A stretch of 53,491 nt of DNA. Source: HGM04593 sp045631905 (GTDB lineage: Bacteria; Bacteroidota; Bacteroidia; Bacteroidales; Bacteroidaceae). The position numbers and the translations under genes are program-made. This document shows, piece after piece, positions 32,151-41,583 of the stretch (position 1 is the first letter of the stretch; each line of letters opens with the position of its first letter). Under the pieces are notes generated by a model that was given only the letters and a program-made list of their open reading frames with translations, was not told the DNA's origin and ran no database searches. The stretch spans positions 1 through 53,491 of the forward strand of contig JAZQVO010000024.1 of the NCBI GenBank assembly GCA_045631905.1. The letters are read 5' to 3'.

Positions 32151-33125
32151 ATGATATACGTGTCATTACCAAAAGAGGAACAACACTCTCTCCCGTTCTA
32201 TTTGGCGATGGAGGAGTATGTTGCACGCGCCCTTCCGGCTCGCGATTATTTCTTTATGTGGCAGGTGAATCCTACGGTAATCTTTGGGCGCAACCAGTTG
32301 ATAGACAGCGAAGTTGATGTAGAATATTGCAAGGCACAAGGTATAGCAATGTTCCGTCGCAAGAGTGGTGGCGGTTGCGTATACGCCGACATGAGCAATA
32401 TCATGTTCTCCTATATAACCCCCGACAGCAACGTGAATTTTACCTTCAACCATTACATGACCATGGTTGAACACGTTTTAAGAAAGCTTGGTATAGATGC
32501 TCGCACCACGGGGCGTAACGACATACTCATCGACGGTCGAAAAGTATCGGGTAACGCCTTCTATCATCTTCCCTCGCGCAGTATAGTCCATGGTACTATG
32601 CTCTTTGATACCGATATAGAGAAGATGATGCGCTCCACAACCCCCTCTTTGTCGAAATTAAGAAGCAAAGGTGTCGAGTCTGTTCGTCAGCACATAACCA
32701 CCCTTAACAAATATCTTTCCATAACCATAGACGAGTTTAAGAGCTTCGTGCACGAGAATTTATGCAACGAAGAATACATACTCTCCTCTGCCGATATTAT
32801 TGAGATTGAAAAAATAGCAAGCACATATATGAACGACGAATTTATATATGGTTGCAACCCGGCATATAGCATGGTTATAAAAAAACGTATAGAAGGGGTG
32901 GGGGAGTTCGAAGCACGTCTCGAAGTAAAAGATGGCACAATAAAAAAAGCAAACCTCATGGGCGACTTTTTTGTAACAGGCGATATCGACACCGAGATAC
33001 TTTCCAAATTAAAAGGTGTCGCATACAGCCCCACAGCAGTTACAACAGCCCTTGCCCGTGCCGATGTCGAGAATACAATATTGAATTTAAAGAAAGAACA
33101 ACTTATAACAATCTTATTTAACTGA
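32151..33125 (+). CDS. lplA: Lipoate-protein ligase A
   Basis: The 324-residue enzyme activates lipoate with ATP and joins it to a lysine of lipoyl domains. The signature RRKSGGGCVYAD (with the GGG loop), FGRNQ and GRNDILIDGRKVSGNAF are present, with a C-terminal accessory domain (GVGEFEARLEVKDG). It heads the glycine cleavage operon, so its main target here is probably GcvH. It is followed by gcvT after 2 bases. Confidence 0.93.
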   Translation: MIYVSLPKEEQHSLPFYLAMEEYVARALPARDYFFMWQVNPTVIFGRNQLIDSEVDVEYCKAQGIAMFRRKSGGGCVYADMSNIMFSYITPDSNVNFTFNHYMTMVEHVLRKLGIDARTTGRNDILIDGRKVSGNAFYHLPSRSIVHGTMLFDTDIEKMMRSTTPSLSKLRSKGVESVRQHITTLNKYLSITIDEFKSFVHENLCNEEYILSSADIIEIEKIASTYMNDEFIYGCNPAYSMVIKKRIEGVGEFEARLEVKDGTIKKANLMGDFFVTGDIDTEILSKLKGVAYSPTAVTTALARADVENTILNLKKEQLITILFN

Positions 33126-33127
33126 CC

Positions 33128-34219
33128 ATGGAAAATAAAAGAACATGTCTTTATGACAAACACGTTGCTTTGGGAGCATTAATCAGCCCTTTTGGAGGCT
33201 TTGACATGCCCATACAATATAGTAACATCGTTGAGGAGCATAATTCTGTGCGTCAAGCATGCGGAATATTCGATGTCTCTCACATGGGCGAGGTGCTTGT
33301 TACCGGTGCCGAGAGCGAGAAATTTGTAAATTACATCTTTACAAACGATATATCCGGTGCACCCGACGGGAAAATTTACTACGGCATGATGTGTCACCCC
33401 ACAGGAGGTGTTGTGGACGACCTGCTTGTTTACAAGATGGGCAACCAACGCTACTTTCTTGTGATAAACGCATCGAATATCGACAAGGACGTTGCATGGA
33501 TAATGCAACACGCGCAGAATTTCGATGTAACCGTAGAACATCAAAGTGATATATATGGCGAGGTGGCCGTTCAAGGCCCTAAAACCGAAGCCATAATAGA
33601 AAAAGTGCTCGGCATACAATGTTCCGATATGGTGTTTTACACCTGCAAAGAGGTTCAATACAACGGGGAAACAATTATCATAAGCCGTACCGGATACACA
33701 GGCGAAGATGGTTTCGAGCTATATGGCTCGCACGCCTTCACCAACGAAGTTTGGGATAAATTGCTGGCAAGTGGCGAGGTGACACCATGTGGCTTAGGCT
33801 GTCGCGACACCTTACGCTTCGAGGTCGGCCTTCCCCTTTATGGCGATGAGCTATCCGACGAGATAACCCCTCTCGAGGCCGGTCTCGGAATCTTTGTAAA
33901 GCTCGAAAAAGATAACTTCATAGGAAAAGAGGCTCTCGCTACTCAAAAAACCGAAGGCCTAAAACGCAAAATAGTAGGTATCGAGTTATATGACAAAGCC
34001 ATACCCCGTCACGGCTACGATGTTGAGGTCGACGGCAAGGTTATAGGCACGGTGACAACAGGTTACAACTCCATATCCACCGGTAAAAGCGTCTGCATGG
34101 CACTTATAGATACCGAATACTCCAAGATGGACACAGAGGTTTCGGTGCGCATACGCAAAAAGGTATTTGCCGGTAAAGTCACCAAGAAACGTTTTTACGA
34201 CAAAAATTACAAGAAATAA
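33128..34219 (+). CDS. gcvT: Glycine cleavage system T protein (aminomethyltransferase)
   Basis: The 363-residue enzyme moves the methylene group from the GcvH arm to tetrahydrofolate and releases ammonia. Typical blocks are GGFDMPIQYSNIVEEHNSVR, FDVSHMGEV, RTGYTGEDGFELY and GCRDTLRFEVGLPLYGDEL. Length is normal. It is the second gene of the operon. Confidence 0.97.
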   Translation: MENKRTCLYDKHVALGALISPFGGFDMPIQYSNIVEEHNSVRQACGIFDVSHMGEVLVTGAESEKFVNYIFTNDISGAPDGKIYYGMMCHPTGGVVDDLLVYKMGNQRYFLVINASNIDKDVAWIMQHAQNFDVTVEHQSDIYGEVAVQGPKTEAIIEKVLGIQCSDMVFYTCKEVQYNGETIIISRTGYTGEDGFELYGSHAFTNEVWDKLLASGEVTPCGLGCRDTLRFEVGLPLYGDELSDEITPLEAGLGIFVKLEKDNFIGKEALATQKTEGLKRKIVGIELYDKAIPRHGYDVEVDGKVIGTVTTGYNSISTGKSVCMALIDTEYSKMDTEVSVRIRKKVFAGKVTKKRFYDKNYKK

Positions 34220-34258
34220 AATATACCATAAACTTATAACAACCAAAAAATTACAATT

Positions 34259-34639
34259 ATGAGCAAAATTTTAGAAGGACTCTTCTATGCAGAGTCACAC
34301 GAGTATGTAAAAGTAGAGGGCGAGTTTGGATATGTAGGCATCACCGACTATGCACAGCACGAGCTTGGCAACGTAGTATATGTAGACATGCCCGATGAGG
34401 GCGACGAAGTAACAGCAGGCGAAGACTTCGGCGCAGTTGAGAGCGTGAAGGCTGCCAGCGACCTCATATCACCCGTAAGTGGCGAAGTTGTCGAAGTTAA
34501 TGAGGCGTTGGGCGACAGCCCCGAACTCGTGAACAGCGACCCCTATGCCAACTGGATAATAAAAGTTAAGCTATCCGACCCATCAGAGGTTGAATCTCTC
34601 ATGGACGCAAACGCATACAAGTCATTCATTAACGAATAA
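34259..34639 (+). CDS. gcvH: Glycine cleavage system H protein
   Basis: The 126-residue lipoyl carrier shuttles the aminomethyl intermediate between P, T and L proteins. The lipoylated lysine is Lys64 in GAVESVKAASDL. HEYVKVEGEFGYVGITDYAQ and the ELGNVVYVDMP strand are typical. It lies 39 bases after gcvT and 4 bases before gcvPA. Confidence 0.97.
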   Translation: MSKILEGLFYAESHEYVKVEGEFGYVGITDYAQHELGNVVYVDMPDEGDEVTAGEDFGAVESVKAASDLISPVSGEVVEVNEALGDSPELVNSDPYANWIIKVKLSDPSEVESLMDANAYKSFINE

Positions 34640-34643
34640 TACA

Positions 34644-35960
34644 ATGAAATATTTCCCACATACCAAGGAAGATATTGAACAGATGCTCGCGGTGGCAGGC
34701 TTAAAGTCGATGGACGACCTCTTTGCCGAGATACCCGAACAACTGCTCTTTAACCGAGAATTTGCGCTACCCGAAGCTATGTCCGAGGTAGAAATTCGCA
34801 GGTTCTTCACCGAACTTGGCAATAAAAACCAAAATCTCGTCTGCTTTGCAGGTGCAGGTGTCGAGGACCACTATTCCCCCTCGGTAATTAATGCGATATT
34901 GCAACGAGGAGAATTTCTCACCGCCTACACCCCATATCAGCCCGAAATTTCACAAGGTACCTTGCAGTATATCTTCGAGTATCAATCGATGATAACCGAG
35001 CTCACAGGGTTGGACGTAACCAACGCCTCCATGTACGACGGTACAACAGCAACAGCCGAAGCGATGATGATGACCATCGCCGCCGCCAAGAAACGCAACA
35101 AAGTGTTAATTTCGGCAACCCTCAACCCCAAGGTAAAACGAGTGGTCGAGACATACGCCAAGTATCAAGGTGTAACAGTTGAAACCATAGCCGAAAAAGA
35201 GGGAGTCACCGACCTTGCCGACATGCAGGCCAAGCTATCGGGCGACGATGTAGCAGGAGTAATAGTTGCACAACCCAACTTCTATGGCATAATAGAGGAC
35301 TACACAGGTGTAGCCGACATGTGTCATGCCAAAAAAACTCTGCTTGTGATGAACGCCAACCCCTCGTCACTTGCCGTGTTAAAGACACCGGCAGAGTGGG
35401 GTGCCGACATCGCATGTGGCGACGCGCAGAGCCTGGGTATTCCCATGACCTACGGAGGCCCATACGTAGGCTACCTTGCTACAACAAACGCCCTCGTGCG
35501 CAAACTGCCCGGTCGCATAGTGGGAGCAACCACCGATGTCGATGGCAAACGTGCCTTTGTGCTCACTCTGCAAGCACGCGAGCAACACATACGTCGCGAA
35601 AAGGCCAACAGTAACATCTGTTCCAACCAATCGCTCATGGCACTCTATGTAACCCTTTATCTCTCCCTCATGGGATACAAAGGGCTTAAAGAGGTAAACG
35701 GCGCATCGTATGGTGGAGCCCACTACCTTGCCGAGCAACTTGTTGCAACAGGCAAGTGCAGTATGGCATTCGACAAACCCTTTATGAATGAGTTTGCTGT
35801 GAAAACAACTATTCCGGCAAAGGATATTCAAGAGGCTCTGCTCGCATGCGGAATATTGGGTGGTGTGCGCATAGCCGATAATATGTTGCTCTTCTGCGTT
35901 ACCGAGCAACGTACAAAAGCCGAGATAGATAAACTTGTAGAAGTAGTTAAAAACTTATAA
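34644..35960 (+). CDS. gcvPA: Glycine dehydrogenase (decarboxylating) subunit 1
   Basis: The 438-residue alpha subunit of the split P protein works with gcvPB to decarboxylate glycine and load the aminomethyl group on GcvH. FAGAGVEDHYSPSVINAIL, LTGLDVTNASMYDGTTATAEA and QAREQHIRREKANSNICSNQ are hallmarks. The start at 34644 follows gcvH by 4 bases; an upstream in-frame start at 34590 lies within gcvH and was rejected. Confidence 0.96.
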   Translation: MKYFPHTKEDIEQMLAVAGLKSMDDLFAEIPEQLLFNREFALPEAMSEVEIRRFFTELGNKNQNLVCFAGAGVEDHYSPSVINAILQRGEFLTAYTPYQPEISQGTLQYIFEYQSMITELTGLDVTNASMYDGTTATAEAMMMTIAAAKKRNKVLISATLNPKVKRVVETYAKYQGVTVETIAEKEGVTDLADMQAKLSGDDVAGVIVAQPNFYGIIEDYTGVADMCHAKKTLLVMNANPSSLAVLKTPAEWGADIACGDAQSLGIPMTYGGPYVGYLATTNALVRKLPGRIVGATTDVDGKRAFVLTLQAREQHIRREKANSNICSNQSLMALYVTLYLSLMGYKGLKEVNGASYGGAHYLAEQLVATGKCSMAFDKPFMNEFAVKTTIPAKDIQEALLACGILGGVRIADNMLLFCVTEQRTKAEIDKLVEVVKNL

Positions 35961-35975
35961 AAGGGAGGAATATCT

Positions 35976-37445
35976 ATGATACGCAATTATGATAAACTAA
36001 TATTTGAGCTCTCCAAAGAGGGACGCAAAGGATACTCACTTCCCCAAAACGAGTTTAAGGAGCAATATTGCCCCTGCGCTCTGCCTGCAAGCCTTAAACG
36101 CTCATCAGAGCCTCTGTTGCCACAAGTGACCGAGTTCGATGTGGTGCGCCACTACACAAACCTCTCGAACAAGAATTTTGGTGTCGATACAGGTTTTTAT
36201 CCTCTTGGCAGTTGCACCATGAAGTACAACCCGCGCATAAACGAAGAGATTGCAAGCCTTCCCGCTTTTGCCACTCTTCACCCCGAAGCCCCCGTTACGG
36301 CAACACAGGGCGCGTTGGAGGTCTACTACAACCTTGCCGCTTCGCTTGCCGAAATAAGCGGTCTTTCGGCATTCACGCTCAACCCCTATGCCGGTGCACA
36401 CGGCGAGCTTACCGGCCTCATGATTATGCGTGCATATCACGAGCAACGTGGCGACCTTAAACGCACCAAGGTTATTGTGCCCGACAGTGCTCATGGTACC
36501 AACCCCGCAAGTGCCGCGGTGTGTGGCTTGCAGATAGTAGAGGTTAAATCAACAGCCAACGGAACAGTCGATGTCGAGGACCTCAAACCCCTTCTCGATG
36601 ACACCGTTGCAGGCATTATGATGACCAACCCCAACACACTTGGAATATTTGAGACCGAGATACCCGAGATAGCACGTCTGGTGCACGAGGCAGGAGGTCT
36701 GCTCTATTACGATGGAGCCAACCTGAATGCTGTTCTCGGCAAATGCCGTCCCGGAGATATGGGTTTCGACATAATGCACATCAACCTGCATAAAACCTTC
36801 TCTACACCCCATGGTGGCGGAGGCCCCGGCGATGGTCCTGTGGGCGTGCGTGCCGGCTTGGAGCACTTATTGCCCAACCCACAAGTCAAGAGAGACGATA
36901 GCGGTAATTTTTATCTCGATTGTGACGAACTATCGGCCGGCTATGTGTCGAACTTCCTTGGAAACTTCGGCGTGCTTCTACGTGCCTACACATATATCCT
37001 CACCCTCGGTCGCGAGAATGTGAAGATGGTTGGTCCCCATGCAGTGCTCAACGCAAATTATGTAAAGGAGTCACTTAAAAAAGAATTTTACCTTCCCATC
37101 GAAGGTGTGTGCAAGCATGAATTTGTGTTCGACGGCCTTGCCGACAAATCGACAGGCGTTACCACGCTCGACATAGCCAAGCGTCTGCTCGACTACGGCT
37201 ATCATGCTCCCACAATCTATTTCCCCTTGCTCTTCCATCAAAGCATAATGATAGAACCCACCGAAACAGAAAGCAAAGAGACACTCGACGAGTTTATAGC
37301 TGTTATGAAGAAGGTGGCACAAGAGGCGATAGAAAACCCCGATGTGGTGAAGAACGCGCCCTATTCAACCCCTGTGCGCAGGCTCGACGAAACAACGGCG
37401 GCACGTTCGCCAAAGACCACATACAAACAACTCACAGCAGAGTAG
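35976..37445 (+). CDS. gcvPB: Glycine dehydrogenase (decarboxylating) subunit 2
   Basis: The 489-residue beta subunit carries the PLP lysine, Lys273 in NLHKTFSTPHGGGGPG. YPLGSCTMKYNPRINE and PDSAHGTNPASAA are also characteristic. It is the last gene of the operon, preceded by the purine-rich AAGGGAGGAA, a good ribosome site for this phylum. The L protein (lipoamide dehydrogenase) is not in the window. Confidence 0.97.
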   Translation: MIRNYDKLIFELSKEGRKGYSLPQNEFKEQYCPCALPASLKRSSEPLLPQVTEFDVVRHYTNLSNKNFGVDTGFYPLGSCTMKYNPRINEEIASLPAFATLHPEAPVTATQGALEVYYNLAASLAEISGLSAFTLNPYAGAHGELTGLMIMRAYHEQRGDLKRTKVIVPDSAHGTNPASAAVCGLQIVEVKSTANGTVDVEDLKPLLDDTVAGIMMTNPNTLGIFETEIPEIARLVHEAGGLLYYDGANLNAVLGKCRPGDMGFDIMHINLHKTFSTPHGGGGPGDGPVGVRAGLEHLLPNPQVKRDDSGNFYLDCDELSAGYVSNFLGNFGVLLRAYTYILTLGRENVKMVGPHAVLNANYVKESLKKEFYLPIEGVCKHEFVFDGLADKSTGVTTLDIAKRLLDYGYHAPTIYFPLLFHQSIMIEPTETESKETLDEFIAVMKKVAQEAIENPDVVKNAPYSTPVRRLDETTAARSPKTTYKQLTAE

Positions 37446-37461
37446 TTGCTTGTATATACTA

Positions 37462-37495
37462 AATTATGGCGATCGAAATTTCGGTCGCCATAATT
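37462..37495. terminator. Palindrome between gcvPB and the convergent gene, probable terminator
   Basis: AATTATGGCGAtCGAAA and its complement form a 34-bp palindrome with one mismatch. The following bases are only moderately T-rich, so termination is likely but not certain. Confidence 0.6.
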
Positions 37496-37522
37496 ATTGT
37501 TATCGGTGTATTTATCACTTTT

Positions 37523-37852
37523 TTAATGGCAGTGACATATATCGTACAAACCACAACTACATTTTCCGCCTATTGCATCGCGCAAAGTGTCGCGGAACAT
37601 AGCCCACAACTCTCTTTTGCATGTTGCTTTACTCTCGTCATCATTAGGTGCTTGGCATCTGAAATTGTACTTTGCCTTATGAGGTGGCGCAGGGGCGTCT
37701 CCTATCGTTATTACACAAGAAAAATTTTTCTCCTTGCCTGTGGCAGTCGTAGGTGTCTCTATGCCGATGTGCATACCCCTCCCGAATGTCTCCAAAATAT
37801 CTTTGCACCACAAACACTCAGCCTCGTTGTTGCCATATATTAGTATTTTCAT
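37523..37852 (-). CDS. Degenerate LMW-phosphatase/ArsC-like protein
   Basis: The 109-residue protein starts with a strand like that of low-molecular-weight phosphatases (MKILIYGNNE) but lacks the CX5R loop. Its second half follows the arsenate-reductase pattern: CVITIGDAPAPP, then NFRCQAPNDDESKA, then LWAMFRDTLRDAI, where arsenate reductases have VITVCGDA, HWGFDDPAKA and a final helix with VRDEI. It is Cys-rich at the end (KCSCGLYDICHCH), which could bind metal. The assignment rests on pattern only. It lies 4 bases downstream of the patatin gene. Confidence 0.5.
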   Translation of the reverse strand: MKILIYGNNEAECLWCKDILETFGRGMHIGIETPTTATGKEKNFSCVITIGDAPAPPHKAKYNFRCQAPNDDESKATCKRELWAMFRDTLRDAIGGKCSCGLYDICHCH

Positions 37853-37856
37853 GGTA

Positions 37857-38714
37857 TCAATCTTTAATGAAGTTTATCTTTTCGGCACACTCATAGCCCT
37901 CTTGGTAAAGTGCAAGCAGTTTGTTTGTGTTACGCTCCATGCGACCAACCTCTATGGGGCGTTGTGGACGCAAAACAATGAGCTCACCACGCTCTTCGAG
38001 CTCTTCCACAAGCGCAATTTGCTTGTTATACATTATATTGCGGTTACGAATAGCCTCGCGGACAGCGGGGTACTTACGATAACAAAAGAAGGGAACCACC
38101 GAACGCTTGTCGGGTTTGCGATAACCCTTGTTGCGTGTAAGTACCACAATATTATCGGTGTATCCTTGCGAACGTGCACGCAGTAGAGGTATCGAGTCGC
38201 TTATACCACCATCGAGCATAGGTTTGCCGTCGATATATGCAATAGGGCAGACATATGGCAGGCTGCTCGATGCTTTAACAATATCAATTATACGTTTGGG
38301 CTCTTTTTTCTCTTCGTAGAAACAAGCCTCTCCCGTCAGGCAATCGGTAACCCCAATCTCAAAATGTTCCCGCGTGGTGGCATATGCGGTGTAATCGTAT
38401 GGCATAATCTCCTCGGGAAAGGTGTGGAAGAGCAGTTTAAAATCCATAATACACCCTTGAGTAACAAGGTGCTTGAAACCTATGTAGTCGTACTTAGCAA
38501 GCAGGTCGATGTTGCTGAATTTTGCTCTGCCTCGTTGTCCCGACATATATGAGAGGCCGTTGCATGCACCGGCACTCACCCCCACAGTGTAAGGGAAACG
38601 TATATTGCGGTCCATGAAATTGTCGAGTACTCCGCTTGTGAATACCCCTCGCATACCTCCCCCTTCGAGTATGAGGCCGGCCTTTTCTGTTATGTGGAAA
38701 TTTTGTATCATCAT
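37857..38714 (-). CDS. Patatin-like phospholipase
   Basis: The 285-residue protein has the oxyanion loop EGGGMRG (17-23), nucleophile Ser47 in GVSAG (45-49) and Asp168 in the DGG motif. These define patatin-type lipid acyl hydrolases of the YjjU group. It has no signal peptide and is probably cytoplasmic. The chosen ATG (38712-38714) is the first after the -7-like box TACCTTTG (38721-38728); only 6 bases separate them, so the mRNA may be leaderless. Confidence 0.9.
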   Translation of the reverse strand: MMIQNFHITEKAGLILEGGGMRGVFTSGVLDNFMDRNIRFPYTVGVSAGACNGLSYMSGQRGRAKFSNIDLLAKYDYIGFKHLVTQGCIMDFKLLFHTFPEEIMPYDYTAYATTREHFEIGVTDCLTGEACFYEEKKEPKRIIDIVKASSSLPYVCPIAYIDGKPMLDGGISDSIPLLRARSQGYTDNIVVLTRNKGYRKPDKRSVVPFFCYRKYPAVREAIRNRNIMYNKQIALVEELEERGELIVLRPQRPIEVGRMERNTNKLLALYQEGYECAEKINFIKD

Positions 38715-38736
38715 CTTTTGCAAAGGTAATAAAAAA

Positions 38737-38753
38737 CTATCGGATATTCCGAT
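38737..38753. promoter_or_regulatory. 17-bp palindrome between divergent promoters
   Basis: TATCGGA-TAT-TCCGATA is a perfect inverted repeat between the patatin -7 box (38721-38728, reverse) and the glycerate kinase -7 box TATATTCG (38770-38777, forward). It is a candidate operator for both genes. Confidence 0.45.
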
Positions 38754-38781
38754 AATTAAAGCTATTTGCTATATTCGCACC

Positions 38782-39936
38782 ATGAACAAAGTTAAAAGAA
38801 AAATAGTTCTTGCCTTCGACTCCTTTAAAGGGTCGCTCTCCTCGCGCGAGGTTGCCGATGCCTTCGCGGCAGGTTTGGAGGGTAAAGTTCCACCTGAGGA
38901 TATTATCAAACTATCGATAGCCGATGGTGGCGAAGGAACCGTAGATGCACTTGTAAGTAATCTTGGTGGCACGTTGGTGAAGGCGAGTGTGCACGGCCCG
39001 TCGGGTGCCCCTGTTGAGGCGATATATTCTATAACAGAGCAAGGCACAGCTATCATGGAGATGGCAGCTGCAAGCGGGATAACCTTAATACCCCCGCGCG
39101 AACGTAACCCTATGCTCACCTCCTCTTATGGAACGGGCGAGATGGTTGGCGATGCTCTTGAACGTGGGTGCCGACGTTTCATCATGGGGATAGGTGGCAG
39201 TGCTACAAACGATGCAGGAACAGGTATGTTGCGTGCGTTGGGCTATCGTTTCCTCGACAAGAACGGCAGGCCTTTGGAGGGTGGTGGAGCCATGCTCACA
39301 GAAATTGTTACCATCGATGATACTCATGCACACAAGGCTTTGCGCGATGCCGAATTTCTTGTGGCATGCGACGTAGATACCCCGCTATATGGCACAAACG
39401 GTGCAGCCTATCTGTTTGCTCCCCAAAAAGGAGCCGATGCAACCATGGTCGAACAACTCGACAAAGGATTGCGAAATTTCGCCTCAGCCGTCAAGGCTTA
39501 CAATGGTTGTGATGTATCAACCATAAAAGGAGGTGGAGCGGCCGGAGGTATGGGCGCAGGTTTTGTGTCGTTCCTCAATGCGCGGTTAAAAAGTGGGGTG
39601 GAGGTTATTCTCGATGCGGTGGGCTTCGCCGACATACTCGACAACAGTGCCTGTGTCTTTACAGGCGAAGGTTGCCTCGATAATCAAACCCTTCTGGGGA
39701 AAGCCCCTTGCGGTGTGTTACAAGTTGCAAGAGCAAAAGGGGTGCCGGTGTATGCCGTGGGTGGTTCTGTAGCTCCCTCGTTCCCGCTGTGTAATAATGG
39801 TTTCGAAGAGGTATACACCATTACTCCCGAGGGCATGCCCTTGGAACTTGCAATGAGGCACGATGTGGCCTGGGAGAATGTACGCGCTCTCGCTCATCGC
39901 CTTTCCGACGAAGAATTTTTTAATATTTTGAAATAA
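38782..39936 (+). CDS. Glycerate kinase
   Basis: The 384-residue enzyme of the GarK/GlxK family phosphorylates D-glycerate with ATP. KIVLAFDSFKGSLSSREVADAF, SIADGGEGTVDAL, MGIGGSATNDAGTGML and GGGAAGGMGAGF are its hallmarks. Whether the product is 2- or 3-phosphoglycerate cannot be told with certainty. The start at 38782 is 4 bases after the -7-like TATATTCG, so the transcript is probably leaderless; the much longer upstream frame overlaps the divergent patatin gene and was rejected. Confidence 0.92.
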   Translation: MNKVKRKIVLAFDSFKGSLSSREVADAFAAGLEGKVPPEDIIKLSIADGGEGTVDALVSNLGGTLVKASVHGPSGAPVEAIYSITEQGTAIMEMAAASGITLIPPRERNPMLTSSYGTGEMVGDALERGCRRFIMGIGGSATNDAGTGMLRALGYRFLDKNGRPLEGGGAMLTEIVTIDDTHAHKALRDAEFLVACDVDTPLYGTNGAAYLFAPQKGADATMVEQLDKGLRNFASAVKAYNGCDVSTIKGGGAAGGMGAGFVSFLNARLKSGVEVILDAVGFADILDNSACVFTGEGCLDNQTLLGKAPCGVLQVARAKGVPVYAVGGSVAPSFPLCNNGFEEVYTITPEGMPLELAMRHDVAWENVRALAHRLSDEEFFNILK

Positions 39937-39974
39937 AAAAACATTACATCATGTGTTAATACAGCGATAATATA

Positions 39975-39982
39975 TATCTTTA
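39975..39982 (+). promoter_or_regulatory. -7 box of the glutamine synthetase promoter
   Basis: TATCTTTA lies 31 bases before the ATG at 40014. Confidence 0.45.
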
Positions 39983-40013
39983 CAAAAATATTAAAATACA
40001 AAAACCGAATAAT

Positions 40014-41516
40014 ATGAATAAAGAATTAGAGATGAATGCCAATAAAGTGGTGGCATACCTTGGAAAGCCTTCTAATGAATTTACAAAGGCCGACATTGTA
40101 CGATATATAAAGGAGAATGGAGTGCGCATGGTAAATTTCATGTATCCGGCTGGTGATGGCAGGCTCAAGACATTGAACTTTGTGATAAACAACGCTGCCT
40201 ACCTCGACGCTATACTTACATGTGGCGAGCGTGTCGATGGTTCAAGCCTCTTCCCATTCATTGAGGCAGGTAGCAGCGACCTCTATGTTCTTCCCCGTTT
40301 CAGCACAGCTTTCCTCGACCCCTTTGCCGAGATACCTACACTTTCTATGCTATGCTCATACTTCAACAAAGATGGCGAGTTGCTCGAAAGTTCTCCCGAA
40401 AACACTTTGCGCAAGGCTTGTCGCGCCTTCAACAATGTTACAGGCATGGAGTTTCAAGCGATGGGCGAGCTCGAATACTATGTTATTGCTCCCGACGAAG
40501 GTGTCTTCCCCGCAACCGACCAAAAGGGTTATCACGAGTCGGCACCCTATGCCAAGTTCAATGAGTTCCGCACACAGTGCATGTCTTATATAGCACAAGC
40601 CGGTGGACAAATAAAATATGGTCACTCCGAGGTGGGTAACTTTACCATCGATGGTCTCATTTACGAGCAGAACGAGATAGAGTTCCTCCCCGTGAATGCA
40701 TGTGATGCCGCCGACCAGCTCATGATTGCAAAATGGATAATTCGCAACCTTGCCTACCGCATGGGATACGATATAACATTTGCCCCCAAAATTACAGCAG
40801 GAAAGGCCGGCTCGGGTTTACATGTACACATGCGCATAGTGAAAGATGGTGTAAACCAGATGCTCGACGGCGGTGTATTGTCGGCCACAGCACGCAGAGC
40901 TATTGCAGGTATGATGCAACTAGCCCCCTCAATCACAGCCTTCGGAAACACCAACCCCACATCATATTTCCGCCTTGTACCTCACCAAGAGGCACCCACA
41001 AACATCTGTTGGGGCGACCGTAACCGCTCGGTACTAGTGCGCGTACCCCTCGGTTGGGCGGCAAAGAGCGACATGTGTCGCATAGCCAACCCCTTGGAGG
41101 CCGACAGCAACTACGACACTACACAAAAACAGACTGTGGAGATGCGTTCTCCCGACGGCTCAGCCGATATTTACCAACTTATAGCAGGTCTTGCCGTGGC
41201 TTGTCGTTACGGTTTCGAGCTCGATAACGCTTTGGAAATTGCCGACAGAACATATGTGAATGTAAATATCCACCAGAAAGAGAACGAGGATAAATTGAAG
41301 ATGCTTGCACAGTTGCCCGATAGTTGCGAGGCATCGGCCGATTGCCTGCAACAACAGCGCGAAGCATTTGAGAAGTATAATGTTTTCAGCCCTGCGATGA
41401 TCGATGGCATCATAAAGCGTTTGCGTTCATACAACGACAGAACTCTGCGTGCCGAAATTGAGGGTAAGCAGGACGAGATGCTTAAATTGGTTAATCGTTA
41501 TTTTCATTGCGGATAA
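40014..41516 (+). CDS. glnA: Glutamine synthetase, type I-like
   Basis: The 500-residue enzyme condenses glutamate and ammonia with ATP. The beta-grasp N-terminal domain (NFMYPAGDGRLKTLNFVI; FDGS-like RVDGSS) is followed by the catalytic domain with GELEYYVI, GHSEVGNFTIDG, GSGLHVHMR and NPTSYFRLVP. It is about 30 residues longer than classical GSI, and the C-terminal adenylylation motif is not evident. It may therefore be a divergent GSI or a related gamma-glutamyl ligase. It is expressed alone. Confidence 0.85.
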   Translation: MNKELEMNANKVVAYLGKPSNEFTKADIVRYIKENGVRMVNFMYPAGDGRLKTLNFVINNAAYLDAILTCGERVDGSSLFPFIEAGSSDLYVLPRFSTAFLDPFAEIPTLSMLCSYFNKDGELLESSPENTLRKACRAFNNVTGMEFQAMGELEYYVIAPDEGVFPATDQKGYHESAPYAKFNEFRTQCMSYIAQAGGQIKYGHSEVGNFTIDGLIYEQNEIEFLPVNACDAADQLMIAKWIIRNLAYRMGYDITFAPKITAGKAGSGLHVHMRIVKDGVNQMLDGGVLSATARRAIAGMMQLAPSITAFGNTNPTSYFRLVPHQEAPTNICWGDRNRSVLVRVPLGWAAKSDMCRIANPLEADSNYDTTQKQTVEMRSPDGSADIYQLIAGLAVACRYGFELDNALEIADRTYVNVNIHQKENEDKLKMLAQLPDSCEASADCLQQQREAFEKYNVFSPAMIDGIIKRLRSYNDRTLRAEIEGKQDEMLKLVNRYFHCG

Positions 41517-41527
41517 TAAATAAGCTA

Positions 41528-41568
41528 AAAAAGTTAATGACAACCAAAAGGTTGTCATTAACTTTTTT
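41528..41568 (+). terminator. Terminator of glnA
   Basis: AAAAAGTTAATGACAACC-AAAA-GGTTGTCATTAACTTTTTT is a perfect stem with T6. Confidence 0.93.
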
Positions 41569-41583
41569 ATAAGCCTTTCAATA

